Below, in pieces: positions 31,241 to 41,700 of a DNA stretch of 64,000 bases. Position 1 is the first letter of the stretch; every line of letters begins with the position of its first letter. The translations under genes were made by a program, and so were the position numbers. The notes beneath the pieces were generated by a model, which saw nothing but the letters and a program-made list of their open reading frames with translations, did not search any database and had not been told where the DNA came from. The stretch comes from Desulfovibrionaceae bacterium (lineage in GTDB: Bacteria; Desulfobacterota; Desulfovibrionia; Desulfovibrionales; Desulfovibrionaceae), in contig JAQVCS010000005.1 in assembly GCA_028689675.1 (NCBI GenBank), forward strand, positions 17,354 to 81,353, written 5' to 3'.

Positions 31241-34200
31241 TTATTTGTCGACGACGTAGATGGTTTCGTTATCTGACAGCTTGGCCAGCAGACTCTGTCT
31301 CAGGCCATTGATATAGTCTTCCACATCCTCGGGGGTGTTCATCGGTTTGCCGTCCGTCAGATCGGAGATATGGTAATAGCGGTTCTTACGCATACGGCGT
31401 TTCTGTGCGTCCTCTAAGCGTTTCTTTTCTTCCTCTTCCCTGCGGCGTTTTTCCTGCTCGAGTTCTATCTTACGACGCTCTTCAGCAGAAGCCATTTGCT
31501 TACGGCGTTCTTCTTCCTCACGCTTTTTACGTTCGGCTTCTTCACGGCGTTTCCGGTCTTCCTCGATGCTGGCCTGAATGCTGCTGATTTCGCGGTCCAG
31601 ACGATCGGCAGTTTCCACACGGATATCTTCAATACCCTGGGATAGAAGAGCTATGTCAGCTACGGTAGGGGCGTTTTCGATGCGTTTGCGGAACTGCTGG
31701 AGGGGAGAGAGTATCTTATTGCTTCCGTCAGCATTGATACCATTGTACTCGATGCTTCCCCTGAATTGCCCGATGAGGTCATCAATCTTGCTGAGCTGGA
31801 CAGCCATGCTCTCGTTCAGCTGTGCCGCTCGTATGTCTTCGATGGTTTTCACAAGACCGTCGATCTTTGACAGCTGGTTCCACGGATTGGCGTTGCTGCG
31901 GATATTTTCCAGCTCTTCAACGGCAGTCATGGCTTCGGGAGACTTTTCAAGGCTCGTCCTGTTGCGTTCCACCATGGCGAAGGCGGACAGCATGCGGTCC
32001 CAGACGGGGAGCTGCTTCTTGTAGAAGCCTGCCACATCCTCATAGTCATCACGCATGTCGAGAAGGTCGTTCTCTGCCTTTGCCGTTTCCGCTGCAAACA
32101 GGGCATCGTCACTGAGCGCGGCAAGGCGCTGGAGCAGCGTTAATGAATTCGTGATGATCTTCTGACCGGGATAGTGGGCGTCATTCTCCTGCCATCCTTT
32201 GAAGTCTGCCATCCAGCTCCGGGCAAGGAAGTCACGCATGGCATTTACGACTTCATCTGCGGAATCCCCGGAAACGAGCTTGCCTGAAAGTTTCTTGTAC
32301 AGGCTCTTCAGCTTTTTGACGTGCTGCTCATTAGGCTTGCGGCGAAGCCGGATGCCGACTTCCTTCCATCGCTGGATCTTCAGCATGGCTTCGGTAATCT
32401 CCTGAGGAGAGGGAGCTTCGGTAGAACCTATGGAGATGGTGACGTTTCCAGCCATGTAGAGACGGGCTGCAAGAAGGGCGACTTCCCATTCAGGCCAGCC
32501 GTAAGGCTTGCCGGAGTACCGTGCGCTGATCTCCTGAAGCGGGACTATCCTGTCATTGCTGAGGGCGAGAAGCTCCGAAACTTCCCTTACGGCGTCGGCA
32601 TTAACTTCGTTAAGGCTGACAAGGAGATGCTGCTTTCCGATTTCGTTGGAAAGCAGAACGGACCTGATCTCCGACTGGCACTTCGTATCGCTGTCCTGCA
32701 GGGAAGTCAGCAGCTTGAATTTGCGGAAGGTGTTGCGGACATGGTATTCGAGTGCGGCATCCGTAATGGCACGGGCTGTGCTGCGTTCTCCGCCGGTCAG
32801 CTGAAGCTCCCTTCCTTTGCAGTAGACTTCGGCATTCAGGAAAAGGTCTGTCAGAATACGGCGGATCGTCTTCTCGCGTTCCTGGTTCTCCTGGCCTCGC
32901 TCCGCAAGAATACGCTTCTGGGTAGGATTCTCGGAACGCCCCTTGGGACCGCTGAGGTATTTCTTCGTTTTAATGTATGTTGTGAGTTCTCGTTCCAGCG
33001 TATTGTCGGCAGCGAGGAAGAAGACCACGCTGTCCGTATGGTCGGAACTGTACATCACCCTGCTTGTAGGATCGGTTGATTCATATGCGTATTGGGTGAT
33101 CACCGCGAGGGCCATGTCCTGTGCAATATGCCCGGAATCTTGTCTATCAAGGATGCGGGCATAATCATAGCTGCGGTGGTAATCCTTCATGGCGAACTTC
33201 GAAGGGAAGTTCATGATGTCGCTGAACAGGACCTCGGAAATCTTACGGGCCTGTTCCGTATAGGGAGCATCCTCGTTCTTGATTTCGCGGGAGATGTCCC
33301 GTTCCTCATTGGTGAGGAAGTAGTACAGGTCTCCGTTGCGGTTGATGAGCGTTTCATGCTCAAGGCGCTGGAGAGAGGCTTCCACCTTCTCCTTGATGGC
33401 AAGAGTGTCCGCATCGGCTTCATCGATGAACAGGGTGGTGATGTTGTCGATGTTCGGCTTGATGAGCTCAACGTAGCGGATGAGGAACATTGTCTTCAGC
33501 ACGAGGCTGTCGAAGGGCTGTAGTCCGGGATTATCCAATGCACGGTCAATGGTGGCCTTTACGCTGGTCTCAAGGAAGCTCTCGATGGGAGTGTAGAAGG
33601 CATGCAGAGGAATGAATGTACCGCTGGGCTGAAAGGCAATGCTCCTCATAGCATGCTGGAAGGCATCGAGCATGGAGCGTTCACCACGGGCAAGATGTGC
33701 ACCTGTGGCACCGGCCTTACGGATGGACTCGAAGATCTTCTGCACCAGCTGGAACTGATAGGGGATGAACGGATAGTTCGTGATGAAGTCGCTCTCGCTG
33801 GAGAAGTTCTTCAGCGTGGCACTGTCGTTGGTAAAGGTGAGTCGGGAGTTGATGACATCGCCCTGTCTGCGCCAAAGCTCGGCCAGCTCGGACTTCGCCG
33901 CATCGTTCTTGCGGAGCAGACGGTACTGGATGACTTCGTCGGTATTCGAGCTGGAGAGGGAGAGCCTTGTAATGAAACGGCCCTGGATCTTGGAGAAGTC
34001 GTTAGACCTGGAGGCACGGAACTCGCCTAGGATGGCTTCGATGTCTTCCTGAGAGGTTACGATGACCCATGCGTGTCCCTTGCAGGCCGTGCCGAGATTT
34101 TCCGTGATGGTCTGAAGTTGGAGCATACGCTTGGTATCCGTGCCGATGAACTGCCCGACTTCGTCGACGAGAAAGACTACGCGACGGTTTCCGCCCTTGC

Positions 34201-34972
34201 GGTCTATATAGCGGCGGACTTCCTCGGCAAATACGTCGATGGACATGGCAAGGGAAGACTTTCTGCTTTCAAACCACTCCGTTGCGGATGCCTCGTCGGT
34301 TCCCAGTGCGGAAGAAAGGGCCTTGATGACATCCTTCCTGCGGAAGTTCCAGTTAGGCCTGTCTTCGGTCCATTCCTTTTTCCTTAGCTGACGGTAGGTC
34401 TGCTTAAAGGCTTCATAGGAGCCTTCTTCATCAAGGTGCTGCTCCATGGCGGCAACATAGCGGCTCTGGCCGTAATAGCCGCGCATCTCGTCGAATACAC
34501 GCCAGAAGACACCGAGAATGGCGTTCTCACTGTCATTGGAATTCGCACGGCTGTCGATGTTAAAGAGGATGACATCGGTATCGCTTTCGCCGGAAGCCTT
34601 GATGTCGGCAAACAGCTTGGGATCGCTGAGTTTTTCCTTGAAAAAGTCCGAAGCTCTGCGGTTAGCTTTCGACTCGGGATCAACAGTCTGGAAATTACCG
34701 AGGAGGTAGGAGAGAATCTTCAGAAAGTGGGACTTGCCGGAACCGAAGAAGCCGGAGATCCATACGCCCATGCTGCCTTCGGCGGGACCGTCATTTCTGC
34801 GGAGAGCTTCTACGTAGTTGCTGAAGAATCTGTTGAAGTGCCGGGTCAGTTCACGGGTGACGACGTATTCGTCCAGTTCCTGCCATAGTGCCTCGGGGGA
34901 ATGGTCTTCTGCCTTGATGACGCCGTTGATGTACCTAAAGGGATCTTTTTCAAAGAGTTCACTGATGGTCAT
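31241..34972 (-). CDS. brxC: BREX ATPase BrxC
   Basis: A 1243-residue P-loop ATPase. Walker A is GFFGSGKSHFLKILSYLL (about residue 77), and RVVFLVDEVGQFIGTD is the Walker B region (about 265). The C-terminal part has a long, highly charged coiled coil (about residues 1134-1194) rich in Glu/Lys/Arg. BrxC/PglY is the large ATPase found in all BREX types and is required for defence. It is separated from brxB by 54 bases and from pglX by 36. Confidence 0.9.
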   Translation of the reverse strand: MTISELFEKDPFRYINGVIKAEDHSPEALWQELDEYVVTRELTRHFNRFFSNYVEALRRNDGPAEGSMGVWISGFFGSGKSHFLKILSYLLGNFQTVDPESKANRRASDFFKEKLSDPKLFADIKASGESDTDVILFNIDSRANSNDSENAILGVFWRVFDEMRGYYGQSRYVAAMEQHLDEEGSYEAFKQTYRQLRKKEWTEDRPNWNFRRKDVIKALSSALGTDEASATEWFESRKSSLAMSIDVFAEEVRRYIDRKGGNRRVVFLVDEVGQFIGTDTKRMLQLQTITENLGTACKGHAWVIVTSQEDIEAILGEFRASRSNDFSKIQGRFITRLSLSSSNTDEVIQYRLLRKNDAAKSELAELWRRQGDVINSRLTFTNDSATLKNFSSESDFITNYPFIPYQFQLVQKIFESIRKAGATGAHLARGERSMLDAFQHAMRSIAFQPSGTFIPLHAFYTPIESFLETSVKATIDRALDNPGLQPFDSLVLKTMFLIRYVELIKPNIDNITTLFIDEADADTLAIKEKVEASLQRLEHETLINRNGDLYYFLTNEERDISREIKNEDAPYTEQARKISEVLFSDIMNFPSKFAMKDYHRSYDYARILDRQDSGHIAQDMALAVITQYAYESTDPTSRVMYSSDHTDSVVFFLAADNTLERELTTYIKTKKYLSGPKGRSENPTQKRILAERGQENQEREKTIRRILTDLFLNAEVYCKGRELQLTGGERSTARAITDAALEYHVRNTFRKFKLLTSLQDSDTKCQSEIRSVLLSNEIGKQHLLVSLNEVNADAVREVSELLALSNDRIVPLQEISARYSGKPYGWPEWEVALLAARLYMAGNVTISIGSTEAPSPQEITEAMLKIQRWKEVGIRLRRKPNEQHVKKLKSLYKKLSGKLVSGDSADEVVNAMRDFLARSWMADFKGWQENDAHYPGQKIITNSLTLLQRLAALSDDALFAAETAKAENDLLDMRDDYEDVAGFYKKQLPVWDRMLSAFAMVERNRTSLEKSPEAMTAVEELENIRSNANPWNQLSKIDGLVKTIEDIRAAQLNESMAVQLSKIDDLIGQFRGSIEYNGINADGSNKILSPLQQFRKRIENAPTVADIALLSQGIEDIRVETADRLDREISSIQASIEEDRKRREEAERKKREEEERRKQMASAEERRKIELEQEKRRREEEEKKRLEDAQKRRMRKNRYYHISDLTDGKPMNTPEDVEDYINGLRQSLLAKLSDNETIYVVDK

Positions 34973-35026
34973 ATAGGCTCCGCTTGGAAATTCGTTATGC
35001 AGGGGAATGGACGCTCTTGCGTTATC

Positions 35027-35596
35027 TTAGGAAACGAGTTGGAAGGCCCGGTAGTAATTGTCTGCGTGGAGCTTCCCGAAGAGGGAAAGCCCCTGCATGT
35101 CGTATATGCCGGGATAGAACATGACGAGAGGCACTTTGCCCATGATGGGCTGGAGATTGTTCAGCAGCGTATGCGAACGCATGAGAGGCCATGACGATCC
35201 TATGCTGTGAAGAATGACAAGGTCGTATTCTTCAGGACGGACATGTTCTCTGAAAAATGCGGCCAGCCTTACAGGATCAAGAGTATCGGAAAGGGCGGAT
35301 GCGACAGCATCGTTGCCTTCTTCCTTCTGCATGGCGATGACGTCTTCATAGATCTCTTCGCTCTTCATGTATTCCAGAATAAGGGCAAAGACGTCCTGAA
35401 GCATAAATTTTAGATCCGGTGCCTTGTGGCGAAGTATGCCGGGAAGGTCCTTCAGCCATTGGCGCATGACGAGTTCCTGTTCCGGCGGATAGTCGAAAAT
35501 ATAGAAGCCTATCTCGTTTCCTAGGCCTGCGTTGGAAAGCAGCTCCGGAGATACGAGCCGTTCATGCACCATGTTGAGGCGTTCGATGAAGTTCAT
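35027..35596 (-). CDS. brxB: BREX protein BrxB (DUF1788)
   Basis: A 189-residue protein of the DUF1788 family, starting MNFIERLNMVHERLVSPELL with the central YDLVILHSIGSSWPLMRSHT. Required for type 1 BREX activity, mechanism unknown. The start overlaps the end of brxA by four bases, which indicates coupled translation. Confidence 0.85.
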   Translation of the reverse strand: MNFIERLNMVHERLVSPELLSNAGLGNEIGFYIFDYPPEQELVMRQWLKDLPGILRHKAPDLKFMLQDVFALILEYMKSEEIYEDVIAMQKEEGNDAVASALSDTLDPVRLAAFFREHVRPEEYDLVILHSIGSSWPLMRSHTLLNNLQPIMGKVPLVMFYPGIYDMQGLSLFGKLHADNYYRAFQLVS

Positions 35597-36180
35597 GCGA
35601 GGAGTCCTTCCAGGATAGCCCTGGTGTTTTCATGACCGGGGGAGGCAAGGTAGTCGGTCAGAGCGGAGGAAAAGTACAGGGGGAGGAGCTTCCCTGATTT
35701 CTTTTCTATCACACCGGCATTGGCCAGCATGGTGAACATCGTGCTCCTGAGCTTCTTCCTCGTGGCTTCCGTCCATGAATCGATCTCAGGCTCGGCATTG
35801 ATGCAGCGGGCGAAGTAGTGGTTCCAGTCTTCATGCGAAATAGCGGTGCGGTACTGATCTATGCAATCACGCTTTATATAGATGAGAAAGTCACCCAAAA
35901 TCCGATGCTTCTCGCAGCATACCGCCAGCAAAAACAGGGATGCCTCGGCCGAACCGGCAGAGAGAAGGAATTCGAGATACGGTGCGTCGAGATCCTTCAG
36001 GCGAAGCATGAGCAGATTGAGAATGCGTTTAGCGGAAGATGGCGTGCGTTTCTGCAGCACGTTTCCGGTCAGTACGGTATCAGACAGCTTGTCAGCGGGA
36101 ACGCCAGAGAGCAGAAGCCGTGCCACAGCTCTGCTTTCATTGAGGAGTAAGCCTCCGGAAGTGAAGTTCGCGATATACAT
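35593..36180 (-). CDS. brxA: BREX protein BrxA (DUF1819)
   Basis: A 195-residue DUF1819 protein, first gene of the operon. It starts MYIANFTSGGLLLNESRAVA and has SSAKRILNLLMLRL and the C-terminal winged-helix-like part. Family members bind DNA and are needed for restriction. The ATG at 36180 has GAGGCC upstream; the frame's earlier ATG at 36222 lies in the likely promoter region. Confidence 0.85.
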   Translation of the reverse strand: MYIANFTSGGLLLNESRAVARLLLSGVPADKLSDTVLTGNVLQKRTPSSAKRILNLLMLRLKDLDAPYLEFLLSAGSAEASLFLLAVCCEKHRILGDFLIYIKRDCIDQYRTAISHEDWNHYFARCINAEPEIDSWTEATRKKLRSTMFTMLANAGVIEKKSGKLLPLYFSSALTDYLASPGHENTRAILEGLLA

Positions 36181-36212
36181 AAGGCCTCGATTAAGAGCCA
36201 AAAGTAATTTTA

Positions 36213-36241
36213 ACACTAACAAAAATAATAAATATTGTCAA
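36213..36241 (-). promoter_or_regulatory. Probable promoter of the BREX operon
   Basis: On the minus strand TTGACA (36241-36236), 17 AT-rich bases, then TAGTGT (36218-36213), about 33 bases before the brxA start. No separate brxR-type repressor gene is adjacent. The HTH protein at 22185 is 13.5 kb away on the other strand. Confidence 0.4.
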
Positions 36242-36283
36242 TTTATTTGAATAGTTACATTTTTGTTTAGAGTGCTAGATTTG

Positions 36284-36334
36284 CCGAATATCTGAAAAAA
36301 TCCAAACCTTTTTGGAAAACGATTCCGAATATCT
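36284..36334. repeat. CCGAATATCT direct repeat, candidate island edge
   Basis: CCGAATATCT occurs at 36284-36293 and 36325-36334, flanking a small inverted repeat (CCAAA/TTTGG). CCGAATA also occurs at 19671-19677, where a broken gene begins at the other side of the island. These are candidates for recombinase att cores. Confidence 0.35.
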
Positions 36335-36676
36335 CCATCCCCAAAACACTATGTTCGTGTTGCCTTGAGAAAGGCAAGCAAACGGAGCCTTGGCGATGAC
36401 TTCTGGCGCCGGGTTGTTGCCGATATCAAGAAGCAGGACGAGAACGGGGGTGGCAATGAGTAGAACCGTTTTTCCAGATTCGTCCCCGTCATCAGCAAGG
36501 CCCAATTTGATGCTGAGGTGGTCTCCGTCCTCACGCAGGAAGACGGCGTCACCGTGGAGCTGCACTTTGATGTCCGGGCCGCCGCTCCCTGCGGCCTTCA
36601 GGTCGGCACCATACGGGCCGTCTCCGAAAACTGCCGCACCCTGAAGATAGACCATTTCGGCTTTGAGGAGGAGTAG
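36335..36676 (+). pseudogene. Broken phage-like gene at the right edge of the island
   Basis: From about 36335 the plus strand is coding-like: KHYVRVALRKASKRSLGDDF ... ADIKKQDENGGGNE, then a TAG at 36461. The same frame then continues at once with NRFSRFVPVISKAQFDAEVV to GFEEE and a stop at 36676. The second part has no start codon. It looks like either one gene broken by an in-frame stop or two truncated ones. The family was not recognised; composition suggests a phage structural or regulatory protein. Confidence 0.4.
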
Positions 36677-36919
36677 GAGGCGGCGCGCTCCCATGCCCGC
36701 CCGCAGAACAGCACAAGGAGAGCGAAGCCGAAGGGCCTGTCAGACACCTGCTCGCGCTCCCTGCCCGCCCGCAGCAAGGCCGCCCCGAGCCGGCCTGCTT
36801 CATGCCTGTGCACGCCGCGCATGGAATGCGGCATCATTTCTTGCCGGGCGCTCCCCGGAATGTCTGGCTTCTTCAGTCTCTGCGTGCCTGCGCCTTTCCG
36901 GTCAGGCTGCCCGTCGGCC

Positions 36920-37841
36920 CGCTAGCCCCGCAGCCAGTGGAGCGCAAGCCCCCCAAGCGCCCAGCGTGGAAACAAATGCCGATGCCGCCGCCTATGTGCA
37001 GGCTTTACAGGCTTTTTCAGACAATATCAGTTCATTCATTCTTTCTGCCGAAGTTGTACCCACCCAAGCTGTGCTGTGGCAATGCGTATTTAACAGCCTG
37101 TTTGGGCGCATTCACATTATGCCCCCGCATGAGGAAAAGCGCACGGCCATTCCCGCACCCGATACTGCGCTGCTGGCACAAGTCAAGCAGCTTATACAGG
37201 CCAATAATGCACGAGGGGCATTGCAGCGCGGCATGGGTTTTTTGCCCCAAAGCCCGCTGTGGTTTTCGCTTGCTTTTCAAATGTACACAGCCCTGCACAG
37301 TATGGGCAGCCCCTATGCCGCTGCTGCGCAAGTCGTGCAGCACTGCGCTTTGTTTACCACACAAAGGCTCAAGGGTATTGAAGAGTTATGCTATGATGAT
37401 GCTACCCCCTTTGCCGATGCCGCCGCCAAAGCATGGCTTGTTGTCACACAGCAGGCCGAGCAGCCGCAAGAAGAAGACTATGCCGCTCAGGCCGAAAGCC
37501 TGTGGAACGAAGGTAAGCAGGGGCAGGCATTGGCACTGCTTACCAAGGCAGTGCACACCGTTGGCAAAGAGCGCGCTTTTGAGCTGCAATTACAGCAAAT
37601 TATTTTTTTACGCCGTGCCGAGCAATGGCTGCTTGCCGAGGCCTTGCTGGAAAAGCTGCTTGAGCAGGCAAGCTTTCTGCATCTTGAAGAATGGAACGCC
37701 CCCCTTGCCTGCACCCTGTGGGAAGCAGCATGGCAGCTGTGGTCAAACGCGGCTGTGAACAAACAGGAAAAAGCAGCCCTAGCCCTGCACAATATTGTGC
37801 TTATCTCGCCCCAAAAAGCATTGTCACTGGTGCAGAGCTAG
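36920..37841 (+). pseudogene. C-terminal part of a TssA/VasJ-like type VI secretion protein
   Basis: From about 36920 the frame encodes roughly 300 residues like the C-terminal half of TssA (VasJ type): FGRIHIMPPHEEKRTAIPAP, then LWFSLAFQMYTALHSMGSPY, and helical repeats to LWEAAWQLWSN. TssA helps assemble the contractile sheath at the baseplate. Upstream, the same open frame (from 36663) is Arg/Pro/Ala-rich, unlike a real N-terminus. The gene seems cut at its 5' side, probably by insertions tied to the phage-like remnants. Full-length TssA is near 500 residues. Confidence 0.5.
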
Positions 37842-38032
37842 AGGCATGGGCACAAAAAGCCTGTACCACGGTGCGCACAGGCCTTGATTGTTACATGCTT
37901 TGTGCATGAGAACCAGTTCACGTTCAAAGCGCATGCACTGGAAAAGTGAATTCCCCTTGTGGGCTTTGCGTGGCAAGAATTTGTTATGAAACCGTGCACA
38001 TATTTTCAAAATTACTATGCTCCAGCACACGG

Positions 38033-38356
38033 TTAAAACGAAACTATAAGCTGCATTTTACATTGTTCCTGCCCAAAAACGGCATGCGGAATGTCTTTGG
38101 GCATAATTAAAGTTTCGCCCTCTGACAGGAAAAATTCATCACTGCCCACGGTAAACTTGCCCTTTCCTTCAAGCACGGTCACCATGGCATCGCCGCCTGC
38201 GGCATGGCTTGCTATTTCCTCACCTTTATCAAAGGCAAACAAGGTCATACTCATTTTTTCATTCTGAACAAGGGTGCGGCTGATAATTTGCCCCTGCTGA
38301 TAGTCCACAAGTTCTTTCAGGCGTACGCTGCACTGTTTTTCAATATTTTTGTACAT
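38033..38356 (-). CDS. Small cupin-domain protein
   Basis: A 107-residue single-domain cupin. The metal-binding motifs are partly kept: SHAAGGDAMVTVLEGKGKF (motif 1) and IPHAVFGQ (motif 2). AAGGAG precedes the ATG at 38356. Such proteins are common in anaerobes as small-molecule binding or regulatory proteins. No substrate can be inferred. Confidence 0.75.
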   Translation of the reverse strand: MYKNIEKQCSVRLKELVDYQQGQIISRTLVQNEKMSMTLFAFDKGEEIASHAAGGDAMVTVLEGKGKFTVGSDEFFLSEGETLIMPKDIPHAVFGQEQCKMQLIVSF

Positions 38357-38741
38357 TATAGAGCTCCTTATATGTAGTGACTGCACCATAAAGATAACCT
38401 TTCTTATTACAAAGACCAGTGACTATTATCTCTTTTTCGCTGCATACGCTGTCTTTTATGCTGCTCTGGGGCTTTTGCCCTGTTTGCCCAAGCGCACGGT
38501 GCAGGCATAACCTGCCCGCCCCCCCTGCGGCAACAATGTGTGCACACTGGACAGAGCCTATCGTCTCTGTGTATTCTATACATAAAGAAGAAAGTAAACT
38601 ATAAAATCTTTTAAAAACAATATGTTGCTCTATATAAGCTCTTTTCTTGGGCAACTTTTCTACTCTTGCACAAATGTGGAATACTTTTTGCATGACATGA
38701 TACAAGTCTTATTTATACCCATTACAAAAAGGAATATCGTG
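38357..38741 (+). other. Upstream region of the effector-like gene
   Basis: A 385-base gap, AT-rich in its last 150 bases. TTGCAT, 17 bases, ATTTAT before the gene is a weak promoter candidate. The open frame does extend back to 38622, but its product there is hydrophobic and has no ribosome site. Confidence 0.4.
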
Positions 38742-41700
38742 ATGCCCCACAATATCCAAGCAGACCCCATAGTTCAACGGCAATTAGCAGAACGAGGAAT
38801 TACAGAAAAAACAGGTGTTTTTGGAGAGCACAAAGTGCAAATAGGCACTGGTTCGCCCATCAACCTGAGTAGTATTAAAAGAAATTCTCTTCCCTTTCAG
38901 GGCTTTACCTCGGCCACCAAAGTTGCCAGAGGGCAGGCTGGGCTTGCCGCTTCTGCACATAGTACCGTGCATGTTCTCATTTCCCCCGGGGTGTTGCAGG
39001 CAGACAAGCTGCTCAGCGCTCTAAAAACCAATGCTGAATATATGAGCCGCCTAGGCGCGCTTGGGCAACTAAGCGAAGCGCAAAAGCAAAATTCACTCTG
39101 GGCTTTTGCGCCTGCTGTGGAAAGCTTGAGCTCTACCGAGCTGGCTTTTGTGTATCAAAGCTTCACTTCCGCCGAAATGGATTTGCTGCAAAGCGCCCTG
39201 CGGCATGAAGGCCGTAACAATATCGAGGCTAAAGATGCCCGCGCGGCTGAAGCGCAGCTTTTTGACCTTCAGGCTCTTGTGCTGAAAGAAATGAGCAACC
39301 GCGTTTCCAATGGCCGTTTGGATGACCTTATTGCTCAAGAACCCAACAAAAGCGCAGAGTATAATGCCCTGCGCCCCTCTTCACTGAGCCAGCAGTATGC
39401 AGGCCAAGACAGCACCCGCGCCGTTCACACCCACGATATAAGCGCGGCCAATCTGCACACGCTGGCCAATGTGGCGGCACAAAGCGCCACCCAGCGCGAA
39501 AAAAACGCGGCGGCGCACATGCAAAAGCTGAGCACACGCGGCATATCGGCCACCCCCAAAGAGATGGGGGATATACTGCGCCAAAGCCCGCTTACCATAA
39601 ATATACCCACACGCCGCCTGTTGAGGGATACTGCCTTTATCCTCAATCCCAATGAGCCCATGCCTAATATATTTCATATGCAGGCACAGGGCATTGTTGC
39701 TAAGAGTGAAGACTACATGCTTCAACGCAATGAAACAGAAAAACTTGTCTTCCCCGAATTGGAAGGGCATGGTGCTATTCCTGATGAACGCCCTGTGTAT
39801 GGAGCGCTGAACACACAAAGATCACAAACAGGGGCTGCGGATCGCTCTTATGGCACATGCTCCATTGTGCTTAAACCCGAAGTGGCTCGCCGTGCCACCT
39901 TTATTGCCGAAGACACGTTCTTTTCCCCCATGCTCAGCATCACAGCCCAGCGCAGAGCCAATTTTTATGCCCTACTGGACGGTTCGGGCTTACCAGCCGC
40001 CCTGACTACTGCCTTGCGTAATCTCCAGTCGCCCGAGCGCGCAATGATGGACGCATGGTTTGACGAGAGAGCCCAAGCCGAAGGCTTAACTGCACTCGTA
40101 CTGAAAAACCCACCAAACGAGCTTATTAGTGCTGATAAGGAGGAATGCTTTGCAGCGCTGTGCCTACAGGCATTTGGTGATACCGCAGCCACCCGTGCCA
40201 AAGTAGCCTCGTATGACAATTTGGAATCTCTGCTTTTCGGGCTTGATGACTTGAACGGATCCTTGCTGGCACAGGCTGCCGAAAAGCGTGCGGCAGGGCT
40301 TGATCCTTCTGTGCGCTTGGCCATGAATTATATTGAAGCACAGGTACATGGCGCACTTATCCCCAGTCGAGATTTTCAAGAAATTCGCGTTGATGTGGAT
40401 GAGGCTGAACCAGAACAAAGGGCTCAGCTTATAAACCGCATGGAACAGTTCAGCAAGGCCACGGGTGTTAAGGTTGTTTACATTGCAAGCAAACCTGAAG
40501 AAATTACGCTTGAGGGCACAGGGAATACTGTTGAAAAATTCAGTAGTACAGACTCTAACCGCATACAAAACACATTTACTAATGGGGTACAGTATTATGC
40601 CCAGCATATACGCGCAGAGGCCAATACCGCTCTGGGCGAGGCTCTTGAGCATATTCAGGATCATCTGCGCAGTATAGTTCAGGCAAGCGGACTTAGCCAA
40701 AACTTTACTGGGGGGGAATATATTCTGCGAGGGGCTATTCTTGATCGCATGAAGAGTGACATAGGCAATGCCTTTGGAGCGTATTTTGCAAGGCCTAGCG
40801 AGAGTCAACCAACAGCAAAAGATATCGTCGATAGCGTCATCAAAAAAGTGGCAGAACCTTTGCTTACAAAAAAGGCAGAGCTGCTGAGCACAGTAGAAAC
40901 ACTGCCCCTGTCCACTGCACAAAAGGCGGTCTTTTCCTCGTGGGTGCGCAGTTCACGGGTAAGTACAGTAGCCGAGCTACAGCTTATTGTTGACAATGCC
41001 ACGACTCTGGCCACAGCACTCAACACCCTAGCGCAGGCCGAGCCGCCGCTCTCCCCCCAAGAGACATTTACTCTGCTTGCGCGTGCCGCAGGCACTACCG
41101 ATGTGCGCATAGCTAGCTATGCGCACGGCCTGCCCCCAGACAAAGAATATGGCGCTGATGATAAGCTCACTGATTTGTGGCGCTCTTCTTCCCTTGCATA
41201 TTCTTTGTTGCGGGCTGGTGAGCCCCCCATGGACGATGCACACATGGAGGCGCTGCACACGCGCCTGACCTCTGCTGATATGCGCACCTTACTGGGGCAA
41301 TTTATGCAGATTGCCAATGATGATGCCATAATAAACAGTGCCGATTGCAGTGCCGATTATGGCAAAATGACCATTATAGCACGAATGAGCAACTTTTTGC
41401 TGCAAAATGCCGCAAGTCAGGTTAACCAGCCAGCCTCTACGCCAGAATTTAGCGCCGAACTTTCGCTTGTTCCAGAAAAAAACCGTGCCTTGCTCCGCAG
41501 CCTGTTTCCTGAAGCCATGGCTCAGTTCGACAGCGCGCACCCAGCGTATGCACCTTTCCCCACTGCAGCGCAGCCCATGCACATGCCCGCAAGCGATGAC
41601 GCAAGGCGCGGCTTTCTTGTGCGCCATCTTGATACCTACCTTGCCCATGAACAAACCTTTGACAAGGGCAGATCCACGCATGGCCGTGGGCATATTACCC

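Noticed and set aside
22755..36180. DISARM or Pgl (type 2 BREX) instead of type 1
   Set aside because: There is no pglW kinase, drm gene or brxD. The BrxA/B/C/PglX/PglZ/BrxL set is exactly type 1.
36663..36920. N-terminus of the TssA-like protein
   Set aside because: The open frame here is Arg/Pro/Ala-rich with no TssA-like pattern. It probably stays open only because of high GC.
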